Shown here: positions 43,297 through 52,219 of the stretch, in pieces
Layout: each line of letters opens with the position of its first letter
Position numbering within the stretch: the stretch's first letter is position 1
Origin: Gari tellinella
Lineage: Eukaryota; Mollusca; Bivalvia; Cardiida; Psammobiidae
Length of the DNA: 64,000 nucleotides
Assembly (NCBI GenBank): GCA_922989275.2
Contig: OV277863.1
Coordinates: 47,908,999 to 47,972,998 of the forward strand
Direction: 5' to 3'
Translations under genes and position numbers: made by a program
Notes under the pieces: model-generated
Database searches by the model: none
The model's input: only the letters and a program-made list of their open reading frames with translations
What the model was told of the DNA's origin: nothing

Positions 43297-43548
43297 TTAA
43301 CCCATTACCCCTTAAAAACGCCTTTTTACACCTCTCATTTATTCCTCCACTGAAGAAAAAAGTTCCAGTTTATACAGCCAAGAATATGTACCAGAAGAAA
43401 TATTTTCCGTATCCTAGAAGATGGTAGCTTAAAGCAGGCTGAAAGTAAAGCAGAATGTGCCTTAAGGCACATTCTGCTTTACTTTCAACCTGCTTTAAGT
43501 GGTCACCTGTTTTTAAAGCTAGAAATAGGTTAAGAGGTAATGGGTTAA
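43297..43548 (+). mobile_element. P1 MITE inside tRNA-bearing element
   Basis: TTAACCCATTACCCCTTAAAAA...gaggtaatgggTTAA. Perfect hairpin around gtgccttaaggcac. Confidence 0.92.
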
Positions 43549-43655
43549 AAATAGTAATTTGTAAATATATGTCAAATGCTTATATAAATGGGTAAGATTT
43601 AGTTTAGGATAATAAATTCTGTTAAAAAATGCATTTCAAAAAAAAAGAAAAGAAG

Positions 43656-43750
43656 AAGCTCTGGTGGGATTCGAACCCGTGACCCTCCATGCAGAGACAA
43701 ACATGAAAAATGAGGACACACCTTTATCCCCTCGGCTACAGGCGCTCTCT
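43656..43750 (-). tRNA. tRNA-like sequence, degenerate
   Basis: On the minus strand a box A-like tagccgaggggataaagg (about 43721-43738) precedes a perfect box B, GGTTCGAATCC (43668-43678), with a T run (43638-43646) downstream as possible pol III terminator. The D-arm-like part resembles Ser/Leu-type tRNAs, but stems are incomplete. The 5' half is unlike copy 1, while the T-arm part gggttcgaatcccaccagag is identical. Confidence 0.5.
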
Positions 43751-44215
43751 ACATATATGGTAGCGATTTAACGTACTTCACTGGTAGCGATTGATAGACA
43801 ATATTCGGCTCGGGTTTATGTCTGAGCCTGTGTAGAGAAGCAACAACAACAACTATACCGTCAGCTGACGCTATAGATAAACGATGGAAAATATCTAGAA
43901 AAACTAAGATTTGGTGACGATTCTTGAGACTTTTTTTGGACTGATCATATTTTTTTAATGTCAGAAGCCAAATAATGCCACAAATTTGCTTTTTTGCTTT
44001 TATTTGAGTATTTTATTTTATTTTGACAAGTACACTATCCGGTTGCGAGTCCCTTTAATATATTAATAGTTCCCATTTATACAGTTATGAATTACTTTCA
44101 CCTAGTAGATGGTAGCCAAAGCAGACTGAAAATAAAGAAGAATGCACATTCTGCTTTACGTTTTACCTGCTTTATTAAGTGGTCTTCAAAACTAGAAATG
44201 GGGTAAAGGGTACTA

Positions 44216-44290
44216 GTTAGAGCCTTAAAGAGCTTTCATTTACTTACATCCTGCTTTAAGCAGTCACCTGCTTTAAACATGGATAAGGGT
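44216..44290. repeat. C-type hairpin fragment
   Basis: gccttaaagagctttcatttacttacatcctgctttaagcagtcacctg; single arm. Confidence 0.5.
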
Positions 44291-44814
44291 AATTTTCACT
44301 GATGACCGTGGAGGAAATAGATAAGTAAAAGTTTTATTAAATCTCAGTGGTTTCTGGGTGCATTGTTCATTTTTTGCTTCACAAATCCATTTAACGTTTT
44401 AATGACTTTGCATTCCATCAAAACAATACCCAATCCCTTTGAAACCCCTACAATTACAGAATATTACTGGCCCATAAATCAACCAGTCCTATTTTTATCA
44501 CAGGAAATACAAATTAAAATGCTTTCCCCTTGCAAGTTTTTTATCTGATTAGATCTTTACCTTTGTACAGGTAGACCATACCATTACCCTGTGGGTACAC
44601 AGCGTGGTAAAGGCTTAATTATCCGGCCACAACCAACTAAACCACATAAACCAGCGGTTTTGTTCTGTCCAGGTACACCACTTGATGTAAAATGCAGCAA
44701 TTCAGGCGATCTGATCAAAGATCAAATTGAAAAGTTATTTTAGGTATTTCTGCTTTAGTTGGCACTACCTTTCTTGAGGATCAGAGCTCTATTATGGATG
44801 AATGGGTGTCTGTA
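44291..44814. other. No recognisable feature
   Basis: No repeat or coding signal recognised. Confidence 0.4.
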
Positions 44815-44905
44815 AAGGGCAGGTGACTGCTTAATGCAGGACGAAAGAAATTTAGTGAATATCTTTCTGCATTTCTTTTGTCCTGCATTAAACTGCCACA
44901 AATAT
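44815..44905 (+). repeat. C-type hairpin
   Basis: caggtgactgcttaatgcaggacgaaagaaat / atttcttttgtcctgcattaaactgccac. Termini not found. Confidence 0.7.
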
Positions 44906-44961
44906 GAAACAAACAATCTGAACAAATATGTTTATAACAAGCAGTTTATTTAGGTAAATAG

Positions 44962-45199
44962 TTAACCCTTATACCTGCTAAATTTTCATATGGATTCATC
45001 CATTTCCTGGTAGAATACCTGTTTACATTGACTCTAAGAGGGCTTTGTCGGTCTATGAAATATTTCAAACTATTTCAAACAGTGCAGACCCTGATCAGAG
45101 GGCTCCTGAATCAGAGGGCTCCTTCAGGAGCCCTCTGATCAGGGTCTACACTGTTTGCGATTGATGTATATACTCTGGTTTCATCAGTATAAGGGTATT
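44962..45199 (-). mobile_element. P3 MITE with stuttered hairpin
   Basis: TTAACCCTTATACCTGC..., acagtgcagaccctgatcag / ctgatcagggtctacactgt. The inner part 'atcagagggctcct' is duplicated in tandem in one arm. Confidence 0.75.
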
Positions 45200-45718
45200 A
45201 GATAAAGTGTCAAGAGATAATATGAGAGTGTCAAAAACAACAGTTGATAAGAAATGCTATGCATAACAATCACAGCTTGCAACCAGCAAGAATACCATAA
45301 GGAACACAAGCCGGTTTAACTAGCCCCCCAGGCTACATAATGTAAACACCGCCTGCCACTGACCCCTGGGAAAATACAGTGGACTGTCTCTACCTAATTT
45401 TATCAGTTTGAATTGAGAGTGTTACATTGTGGAGGGATAACCGTACTGACTGGGCCATGTTTGACATACACTTCATTGTAAAAAAGAAGAAAAAAACTTT
45501 GCACCTGTGTAGTGCTCTCAGTAGGGGCATATATTTCGATAATGTTATGAGTGGATATATAAAATGCAAGTGCTGGTGTCTTTGAGCATTGAAGTGATCA
45601 CAATACACAGTTGGTAATTTGAATTTTCGAGGAGGTGTGTGCGAGTGCTTCTCTCCACATGTGAGTGGAGGCTGTTTTACTACTGTGGTGTACCTGTAGG
45701 CTGTGTGTTGTGGAAACA
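45200..45718 (+). promoter_or_regulatory. Putative promoter and 5' UTR of the signal-peptide gene
   Basis: Repeat-free. TATATAAAA at 45556-45564 would place a start site near 45585-45595 and leave a 5' UTR of about 130 bases before the ATG. The frame leading into the ATG has a stop (tga, near 45661). A 121-codon antisense ORF overlaps and is rejected. Promoter status is inference from the TATA-like box and position. Confidence 0.35.
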
Positions 45719-45815
45719 ATGCTGGACAGGAGTAAACTGTGTGGAAGCTGTTCACTGCTTCTGCTCCTCCTGTGTATAGTGGCCCAGGTGGAATATGTTA
45801 CCTCCCAGCCCTACA
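45719..45815 (+). CDS. First coding exon, secreted protein (signal peptide)
   Basis: ATG opens 32 codons plus one base, followed directly by the donor GTAAGT at 45816-45821. The N-terminus begins MLDRSKLCGSC, then the hydrophobic core SLLLLLLCIVA and polar QVEYVTSQPY, a textbook signal peptide; cleavage after IVA or near the TSQ is plausible. It lies in a repeat-free stretch with a TATA-like box 155 bases upstream. Intron phase is 1. I do not recognise the protein family. The product would enter the secretory pathway. Confidence 0.6.
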
Positions 45816-45850
45816 GTAAGTAAATAAGTACATCATACTGATAATATTAT

Positions 45851-45982
45851 TGACAACACTAATTGTAGTGATTGACTAACTCATTCTTACTTCATTGACT
45901 AATCTCATTATATTTTTGACAACACTAATTGTAGTGATTGACTAACTCATTCTTACTTCATTGACTAATCTCATCAAATTAT
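45851..45982 (+). repeat. 66-bp tandem, two units
   Basis: tgacaacactaattgtagtg starts at 45851 and 45917. The units are nearly identical, just inside the putative first intron. Confidence 0.93.
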
Positions 45983-45983
45983 G

Positions 45984-46285
45984 TACAGTCAAACCTGTGT
46001 TAACCCATTACTCCAAATAAGCTTGTTTTACGCCCCACCGCTGAAGAAAATAGTTACATGAATGTGCACTTTAAAGCAGGATGAAAGTAAAGCACATTTT
46101 GCTTTACTTTACGGCACATTTTGCTTTACTTTCAACCTGTTTTAAGTGGTCACCTAGTGTCTTGCTAGAAACCGGCTATGGGCTAATGGGTTAAGCCATC
46201 ACTGAATGAAGATACATGATTGTCTTCTACAGAAAGGTTTTTTCTTATGACAGGACAAAAGTAAAGCAAAAGGCTCCTATTAGAC
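45984..46285 (+). mobile_element. C element split by P1
   Basis: TACAGTCAAACCTGTG, P1 insert, then gccatcactgaatgaagatacatg...atgacaggacaaaagtaaagcaaaaggctcc; stops in the first hairpin arm. Confidence 0.65.
46000..46194 (+). mobile_element. P1 MITE inside C
   Basis: TTAACCCATTACTCCAAATAAG...gggctaatgggTTAA, with internal deletions. Palindrome asymmetric. Confidence 0.82.
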
Positions 46286-46429
46286 TGTCACAGACCTGTC
46301 TGTCATAAATACTACAAATCTATTGTCACAATAGTCTCAATACAGGTTGGACTTTTGGCTGTACAATTGGTTCACCTATGACAGAACGTCCAGCTTCTTT
46401 GCACAGGTAAAATTGTAAGTAAACCGAAA
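46286..46429. other. No recognisable feature
   Basis: Short intronic spacer. Confidence 0.35.
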
Positions 46430-46530
46430 GGAAACCCTGTTTAGGACTCGAACCAACAACATAAAGTAGTGATGGTTGGTAGGATTTGTGTAGACTGAAG
46501 CCTGAGCCGTGCATGTAAATTAGATGCCTG
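46430..46530 (-). pseudogene. tRNA-derived (SINE-like) sequence
   Basis: On the minus strand GGTTCGAGTCC (46446-46456) is a perfect box B. A weak box A-like 'cggctcaggcttcag' lies about 50 bases before it. No tail or duplication was seen. Confidence 0.4.
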
Positions 46531-46731
46531 TGCTAATCAAGAAAAAAATAGCACATAACATCACTCCGAGTCACAAGGGCTCATTGATGAGATTAAATAC
46601 AATCTGACCCACTCGTCTATGCACAGTGACCACTAGATCTCATGGCTCTGCCAGGTATAGTAAAACTACTATGGCAGGCTGAAAGTAAAGCCGAATGTGC
46701 CTAACGCATTCTGTGTTGCATCCATATAATA
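46531..46731. other. Mostly unrecognised; short P1 arm
   Basis: 46675-46710 carries caggctgaaagtaaagccgaatgtgcc, one P1 arm. Confidence 0.35.
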
Positions 46732-47092
46732 TACAGTGCTCCCTCTCTACAACGGCCCTCCCGACAGCGACTCCCTCCGTACAACGACACTTGCCGCTGT
46801 TCCCTAAACAAGAAAATGATGTCCAACCTATTCACGACTGCAATATCGTCTGCTTAAAATTGTCATCTGCTATTTTCCTCAAAGTTGCATAACGGACATT
46901 TTGACAGAAAAAACTGAATAACGAGTGACAAACAGCTTGAATCCAGATCAGACGCCGCGTTACGCGGCGTCTGATCTGGATTCAAGCTGTTTGCAAATGT
47001 AAGTCAATTTCCCTCTCTATAACGACTCCCTCCGAACAACGAACATACTTTGTGTCTCCCATTGGATGTCGTTGTAGAGAGGGAACGCTGTA
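46732..47092 (+). mobile_element. F element, copy 2
   Basis: TACAGTGCTCCCTCTCTACAACG / cgttgtagaGAGGGAACGCTGTA, 361 bp. A perfect P3-type hairpin at 46930-46995: aaacagcttgaatccagatc / gatctggattcaagctgttt, core agacgccgcgttacgcggcgtct. Confidence 0.88.
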
Positions 47093-47334
47093 AAATACAA
47101 ATGTTCATTGATGGTGTAAAATACAGATCTAACAGCGCATGACAAAAGTAAGGCAGAAAGCTCCTCAAGACCCATTCGAGCTGTCTGCTTTATTTTCGTT
47201 TTGCTTGTACAAGCTGTAGCAACTAACCGGCCATAAATACTGTAAAATTTGCTATCATGTATTGGGTTAAATATTTCCCGCTAATGTGACCTATGCATGC
47301 AACAGCGGCAGTAAATTTAGGACCAGCAGTGCTG
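47093..47334. repeat. C-type hairpin fragment, rest unrecognised
   Basis: agtaaggcagaaagctcctcaagacccattcgagctgtctgctttatttt at 47145-47200. Confidence 0.4.
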
Positions 47335-47400
47335 CCAATAGTTAGACTCAAACATGTGACCTGACAAATGAAAGTTACCCACACTGAGAAGACTGACAAG
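47335..47400 (-). pseudogene. Degenerate tRNA-like sequence
   Basis: ttagactcaaacatgtgacc...acccacactgagaag reads on the minus strand as box A-like cttctcagtgtggg followed by tgtttgagtctaa (box B-like). Confidence 0.3.
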
Positions 47401-47435
47401 GACCGAGGTCTTAATACAGCTTCTTTTCCTATTAG

Positions 47436-47524
47436 AATCTACTTCAGCATCGATCCATGACACAGCTGAAACCTTAGAGAACCGAAAGACAATGGCAGAT
47501 CTCTATAATATGGCATCCCGTTAG
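47436..47524 (+). CDS. Possible second, terminal coding exon
   Basis: A pyrimidine-rich acceptor (cttcttttcctattAG) ends at 47435. The sequence after it is open to a stop (TAG, 47522-47524) only in the frame required by the phase-1 first exon; the two other frames close within 14 codons. Joined, the product is 61 residues: signal peptide plus a polar tail with helix-like TAETLENRKTMADLYNMASR. A dibasic-type RK lies inside. GTAAGC at 47531 could be a donor for a 3' UTR intron. No AATAAA close by. Family unknown; this could also be coincidence. Confidence 0.33.
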
Positions 47525-47709
47525 GGTTTTGTAAGCAACAACAAACTTACATCATATGCCAGAGATACTGATGTATACAGAAAACCTCTTAGTCTGTTAC
47601 AACCACTTAATTGTCCATAAAAGTAATTTAATCACTTGACTCTGAGCAAATCCAGAGCAAGAGAACAATCTACATTGTTGCACTTAATTATGTTCATTAT
47701 CAGTTGTTC
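47525..47709. other. Unrecognised, possible 3' UTR or intron
   Basis: No poly(A) signal or repeat recognised. Confidence 0.3.
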
Positions 47710-47866
47710 ACGACAGGTGACTGCTTAAAGCAAGGTGACAGTAAAACAGAAAGCTCCCTTAGGAGCTTTCTGTTTTACTGTGACCTTGCTTTAAGCTGTT
47801 ACCTGCCTTTTATACAATCAATTATCCTTCATTTTAGTGGTCGTAATATAGAGGTTTTGCTGTACT
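47710..47866 (+). mobile_element. C element, right part
   Basis: Perfect palindrome aaagcaaggtgacagtaaaa / ttttactgtgaccttgcttt, centre ctcccttaggag, then cattttagtggtcgtaatatagAGGTTTTGCTGTA. The left terminus is not visible. Confidence 0.78.
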
Positions 47867-47892
47867 ACAGAAGTTGGTAACCCTATGAAGGC

Positions 47893-48130
47893 TTAGAACT
47901 CTTTGCATGCTGGGTAATTTTTTCATCCGCAACAATAATTATTGTCATCTGCTATTTCTGTAAAAGAGGTTTCTTAAATTTAAAAATCTTTTCAAAATAG
48001 GGTCAGAGTGACAAAAGAGTTTGGAACCTGATGAGACATAGCTAAAAGCGACATCTCATCAGTATCGAAGCTGCTTGCAATGGTAATCACAATTTCACCA
48101 CTTAGCGTACAGAAGGAGGGATAACCGAAC
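47893..48130 (+). mobile_element. P3 MITE
   Basis: gaactctttgcatgctgggtaatt...agcgtacagaagg. Hairpin aaaagagtttggaacctgatgagac / catctcatcagtatcgaagctgc. Confidence 0.72.
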
Positions 48131-48413
48131 TGACTGGAGTTTGTGACAGCTATTAAATGCAACTAACTTTTACTAATGATCATTGTTAAAAGTCATTTAC
48201 CTGGCATTTCTGTCTACAAAGTTAAAGAAACCAGTTTCCTGTCCCTATATATTTCATCCAAACTGACAGACTGTGTCCAGCCTGTGACAGTTCACATTAG
48301 TGGACCATCTACAATTGTAAAGCTCTCACAAAAAGGGATTCATTCTGTCTATGAAATTAAATCATCGACAAAGGCAACAGCTTTGTTTGTTCCATTTTTT
48401 TTTCTCAGTTATT
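48131..48413. other. Unassigned; 92-codon ORF
   Basis: 48176-48454 is open on the plus strand with reasonable composition, but it runs into the next P1 and I see no acceptor or donor that fits the upstream exon phase. Not called as a gene. Confidence 0.3.
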
Positions 48414-48671
48414 TTAACCCATTACCCCATAAATACGCCTTTTTACACCTTTAATTTATTCCCCCACTGAAGAAAATAGTTTCAATTTATACGTATACAG
48501 TCATGAGTAACTATTGTAAGATAAATTTTCTATATTCTAGTAGATAAGAGCTTAAAGCAGGCTGAAAGTAAAGCAGAATGTGCCTTAAGGCACATTCTGC
48601 TTTACTTTCAATCTGCTTTAAGTGATCACTTATTTTCAATACTAGAAACTGGCTATGGGGTAATGGGTTAA
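48414..48671 (+). mobile_element. P1 MITE, intact
   Basis: TTAACCCATTACCCC...ggggtaatgggTTAA, 258 bp, near-consensus hairpin. Confidence 0.93.
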
Positions 48672-49239
48672 GTAGGATAGTAAACCAACAGATTTCATGG
48701 TTTACCTAGATGTAATGTTTAGACAACAAGGATTGTACTTTGGAAAGAACAGATTGCAAAACTGTGAAGACTAATCCTATAGCTGCCATCTCACTCTCTG
48801 CGTCTAATCAAGGTCTAAACTCAGTCAAACAAGCTAGTTAATAATGTTCTGTTGTTACTTGTATTTAGTGCCAGTGTAGATCCTGACTAGACAGGGAGAC
48901 TGTGGCTGGTCAGAATCTACTCTGTTTGCTATGCAATAAAGCTGGATTTCTCATGGCGAAGCTTATAATATATTCTTGGAAATTTACAGTAATTGTTTAT
49001 GCTTTTTGCATACTTTCAAGAATTATACTGTACAATGTTGGTCACAACCACAATGAATATATACATGTACATGTATGACCAAATGTCCAATTAATACATT
49101 TAATTATCATTTATACATTTCTGAAACTTGGTGTATGTAAACTGCAGTAAAGCAAATACATGTAATGTGATTTAGTTGTGTAAATAAATGATTGGGGTGG
49201 ACAAGATTTGACCTTTATAGTGCTGGAACTATTTACATT
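48672..49239. other. Mostly unrecognised; P3 remnant
   Basis: 48868-48932 (tgccagtgtagatcctgactagacaggg / ctggtcagaatctactctgtttgc) is a decayed hairpin. Confidence 0.4.
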
Positions 49240-49320
49240 TATCCCTTGCAAACAGTGCAGCCCCATTGTAGAGAGCTCCGATAGGAGCCCTGTACAATGG
49301 GGCTGCACTGTTTTGTCATA
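49240..49320. repeat. P2-type hairpin with novel arms
   Basis: gcaaacagtgcagccccattgta / tacaatggggctgcactgttt, core gagagctccgataggagccc. The middle of both arms differs from the usual ccctgatcag yet pairs perfectly. Confidence 0.85.
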
Positions 49321-49604
49321 ATTTCAAATATCATCATTGAGGACACAGTCATAGCGTTACTTACGTTGAGAGTAACTATAAAGGTAATTTTAAAAAAAGA
49401 AAAAAAAAGAAAGAAGAGTAATCCTATTTGAAAATTTAGCATTATAAGTGTTGAAATGAAACACATTGTAGAGGACTGTTTAAACAGGTACTTGATAAGC
49501 TATAAAAGTGCTTCCTTGACAGTGTTGAACATTTACCTGCAATGCCTGCACCTTAGCCAATATCCTGTCAAATATTGTGTATAAATCATAGCAATTAATT
49601 TACC
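49321..49604. other. No recognisable feature
   Basis: A purine-rich run (aaaaaaagaaaaaaaagaaag) at 49390-49415. Confidence 0.4.
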
Positions 49605-49866
49605 AATAACACCATAAATACGCCTGAAATGATTGTACACCTTAAGTATAAATTACTTTATTTCTCCACTGAAGATAAAAGTTCCACTTTATAAAGTCAT
49701 GAATATGTGCCTTAAGAAATATTTCTATTTCCTTGCAGATTGTAACTCAATAAAAGCAGGCTGAAAGTAAAGCAGCTTGAAAGTAAAGTATAATGCCCCT
49801 GATGGAGCATTATACTTTATTTTCAACCAGCATTAAGTGATCACCAGCTTATGGGCTAAAAGTTAA
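49605..49866 (+). mobile_element. P1 MITE, diverged
   Basis: accataaatacgcc, cactgaagataaaagttccac, agcaggctgaaagtaaagcagc with a duplicated arm piece (ttgaaagtaaag), tttcaaccagcattaag, aaaagTTAA. Confidence 0.7.
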
Positions 49867-50089
49867 ACAATGAGTAAAAGTACATGCATGAAAAGTCTAA
49901 AAGCAACCATACAGTCTTCTTTGTGTGGTTGATACATTCTGCTGCTTAACATTCAGGTATAAAACTCTGACCAGTGTGAATTTCTACTGAACAATTATAT
50001 TAACTACCAAACACAGAAATATGGAATCTTTACGCTAGGAATGAGTACAGACATGTGTCAGACAGATTGGGACCATCCTATAAGAACAC
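49867..50089. other. No recognisable feature
   Basis: Short spacer. Confidence 0.35.
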
Positions 50090-50155
50090 AGTGCAGACCC
50101 TGATCAAACGGCTCCTGAAGGAGCTGTCTGATCTGGATCTACAGTTTTCAAAAAG
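50090..50155. repeat. P2-type hairpin
   Basis: acacagtgcagaccctgatcaaacggctcc / ggagctgtctgatctggatctacagtttt. Confidence 0.65.
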
Positions 50156-50395
50156 TGTTGTTATAATGTTCACTTACAGCAGGAGAAAGATTAACCAAGT
50201 CAGATGGTAAATTTGTTAATAAAAAGGCCAGTGATGTTTGTCATGTTTTATCATGAACTCCTCTACTTCTGTTCTCATCATTCAATCTTTGTCACCACCT
50301 GACAAAATAACCATAGGGCCTCAGTGACCAATTTCATGCCTATCTCAACCTGGTTGCATCACTAGCTCACCAGGGAATGTTTATAGTACCCTGGC
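50156..50395. other. No recognisable feature
   Basis: Short spacer. Confidence 0.35.
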
Positions 50396-50622
50396 TTAAC
50401 CCTTACTATGCTGGGTTGGCAAATAGACTCTTCCATTTACTGATAAATGAGCAGGTGACAATGATGCTTGAGGGTTAAAATTCGTCCCCAAAATATATAA
50501 AATATGACAAACAATGCAGACCCTGATGAAAGGGCTCCTACAGGAGCCCTTTCATTAGGATCTGCATTGTTTGCAATTCCAAAAGGATATAAAATACTGC
50601 GACCATGCACTGTAAGGGTTAA
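50396..50622 (-). mobile_element. P3 MITE
   Basis: TTAACCCTTACTATGCTGGG...gcactgtaagggTTAA, 227 bp. Hairpin caatgcagaccctgatgaaagggctcc / ggagccctttcattaggatctgcattg. Confidence 0.85.
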
Positions 50623-50866
50623 TCCTAATAGGCATTTTTCTCACCTGCTCAGGTGAGAATGAGGATGAAAAGGCATTTGGTGGGTTGTTAAGCTACTTGT
50701 GGTATGTAGCTAATGATATATTTATTGTGGGCCGACAAGTATTACCAATATAATACGCAGAGACGCCAATTAATTACAGCTCGTTAGTTAATTGCACAAT
50801 TATACAGCAGGTCAAAGGTTGCGAGGAAAGTTTCTTAGTGGTTATTAGCCTTTACAATGCTGATAT
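50623..50866. other. No recognisable feature
   Basis: Short spacer. Confidence 0.35.
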
Positions 50867-51065
50867 CAGTCCTCAAGATAAGAGGGAATAAACTGAACAA
50901 ATCTAACATTTTCTCACCCATTTCAGCACTAAATCCTATGGTGTAACTACACATTAGAACAGTCTTTTCGAGGAGATCCTTATGAGTAGTGACACCCCAT
51001 AGGGTTTAATGCAGAAATAAAGATTTTTTTTTTTTTTTGAAAAACTCCCCTTATCTGGAGCCCTG
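50867..51065 (+). mobile_element. D element with 6-bp duplication
   Basis: CAGTCCTCAAGATAAGAGGG...CTTATCTGGAGCCCTG flanked by TGATAT at 50861-50866 and 51066-51071. Hairpin around gaacagtcttttcgaggagatc has diverged. Confidence 0.88.
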
Positions 51066-51169
51066 TGATATTTCAAATGAACTTGTCCAGTTTCTATAAC
51101 CAAATAGTTCACATAATGACACTCTCAATACATGTAAGCATGTTTCCAAACTATTTGTAAGTATATTAT
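51066..51169. other. No recognisable feature
   Basis: Short spacer. Confidence 0.35.
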
Positions 51170-51290
51170 GGCAAAGCATGCAAACCCAGATGGCAGATCA
51201 GAGGGTTCCGTTGAGAGCACTCTGGTCTGGGTCTTCACTGTTTGTAATTGATGCATGTAGATGGTCCCAGCAGTATCAGGGTTAAACATG
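51170..51290 (-). mobile_element. P2/P3 fragment
   Basis: gcaaacccagatggcagatcagagggttcc / gagcactctggtctgggtcttcactgtttg, right end atcagggTTAA. Confidence 0.6.
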
Positions 51291-51379
51291 GTCTGAAGTG
51301 TCTGTATTGTGAGTATAGGAATTGAAAGTAAATATAACAAATCCCTCTCAACATTTTTATCATTTAAAACTTGTACTGA

Positions 51380-51562
51380 CAACCTTTGCAAACAGTTTAG
51401 ATACTTTTCACGCCCCACGATCAGTGGGGCCTGATCAGGATCCACATGGTTTAGCACTTGGATCTTGTTTCTGTAAATATAAAAGAAGATGGGATGATTT
51501 TAAACAATTTAGCAGACATCATTTTCAGCTGTTGGTGGTTGCTCGGTGGTGAAAGGGGTTAA
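51380..51562 (+). mobile_element. P3 fragment, GGCCCCAC subtype
   Basis: tttgcaaacagtttagatac...gccccacgatcagtggggcctgatcaggatccacatggttt, end aaggggTTAA. Confidence 0.6.
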
Positions 51563-52083
51563 GACGAGTGGTATTTGTGTGGTTTCTATGCCTGCTACCA
51601 GCCATCACAAATGGATGATATGAACTAGTAGATAACACCAGGTTGAAACATGATTTTCATCTTGAATAAACATTGACACAGGCCTAAAAGACCAGCATTT
51701 TTAATATGTATACAGTGAACACTGCACTTCTATTAGTTTCACACAGGTATTAAAAATGTTTTTAAAGCCTTTATGCTTTTGACTTTCTAAATGGACCGGT
51801 CCATTTCCTTAGTTAATAACAATTATACTCAGTACAGCCTGATGGGGTTGTACCAATTATATTTTAAATTGGGCTTCTTCAGGAGCACTCTGATCTAGGT
51901 ATACACTGTTTGCAAATGGCACGTTTACTGATCGTTGTCAGCTAAAATTAAAATTGCAATATCGAACTTCTGTATTGAAGACATTTATAAAGGTCCCATA
52001 ATTAGTTGGGCCTATAATCATCATAGGATCTAAACATGTCAATTCAAACATTCAACATTTTAGTAAACATCATTAGAGTGTCA
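51563..52083. other. Mostly unrecognised; P2 remnant
   Basis: ttcttcaggagcactctgatctaggtatacactgtttgc at 51873-51912 is half a P2 hairpin. Confidence 0.4.
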
Positions 52084-52177
52084 CATGGGTGAAAGTTTTC
52101 CGTATTGTGACGGAATTCCGTATTTCCGAAATTGCCGAGGGTCATTTTTCCAGAACGTGTAAATCCGTTGAGAAATT

Positions 52178-52178
<1 letters not shown>

Positions 52179-52218
<40 letters not shown>
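52179..52218 (+). repeat. Poly-G tract, 40 bases
   Basis: Uninterrupted run of G. On the minus strand it yields a poly-proline stretch in a 90-codon ORF that I treat as artefactual. True length is uncertain because such runs are hard to sequence. Confidence 0.9.

Positions 52219-52219
<1 letters not shown>

Larger units (their letters stand above)
43273..44054 (-). mobile_element. TTAA-flanked TIR element with tRNA-like unit, copy 2
   Basis: Reverse relative to copy 1: AGAGGCTCACAACCGGAT at the left, atccGGTTGCGAGTCCCT at the right, then TTAA (44055-44058). The body matches copy 1 (gcttctctacac, gactttttttggactgatca). A P1 at 43297-43548 lies inside; without it the element is about 530 bp. 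Confidence 0.88.
42992..44215 (+). mobile_element. Outer P1 of a four-element nest
   Basis: Begins TTAACCCATTACCCCATACAATACACCT (to 43019) and resumes after 44054 with TTAAtatattaatagttcccatttatacagttatg...aaatggggtaaaggg. The host site is the 'cctTTAAttta' TTAA near the P1 left end. Everything between came later. Confidence 0.82.

Noticed and set aside
45390..45755. 121-codon minus-strand ORF
   Set aside because: Antisense to the promoter and first exon of the signal-peptide gene, with poly-F from an A-rich run; the plus-strand reading has better signals.
48176..48454. 92-codon ORF as a further exon of the signal-peptide gene
   Set aside because: The nearest upstream AG (48189) gives a frame that closes after about 25 codons, and the ORF's own frame has no convincing acceptor or donor; it also runs into a P1.
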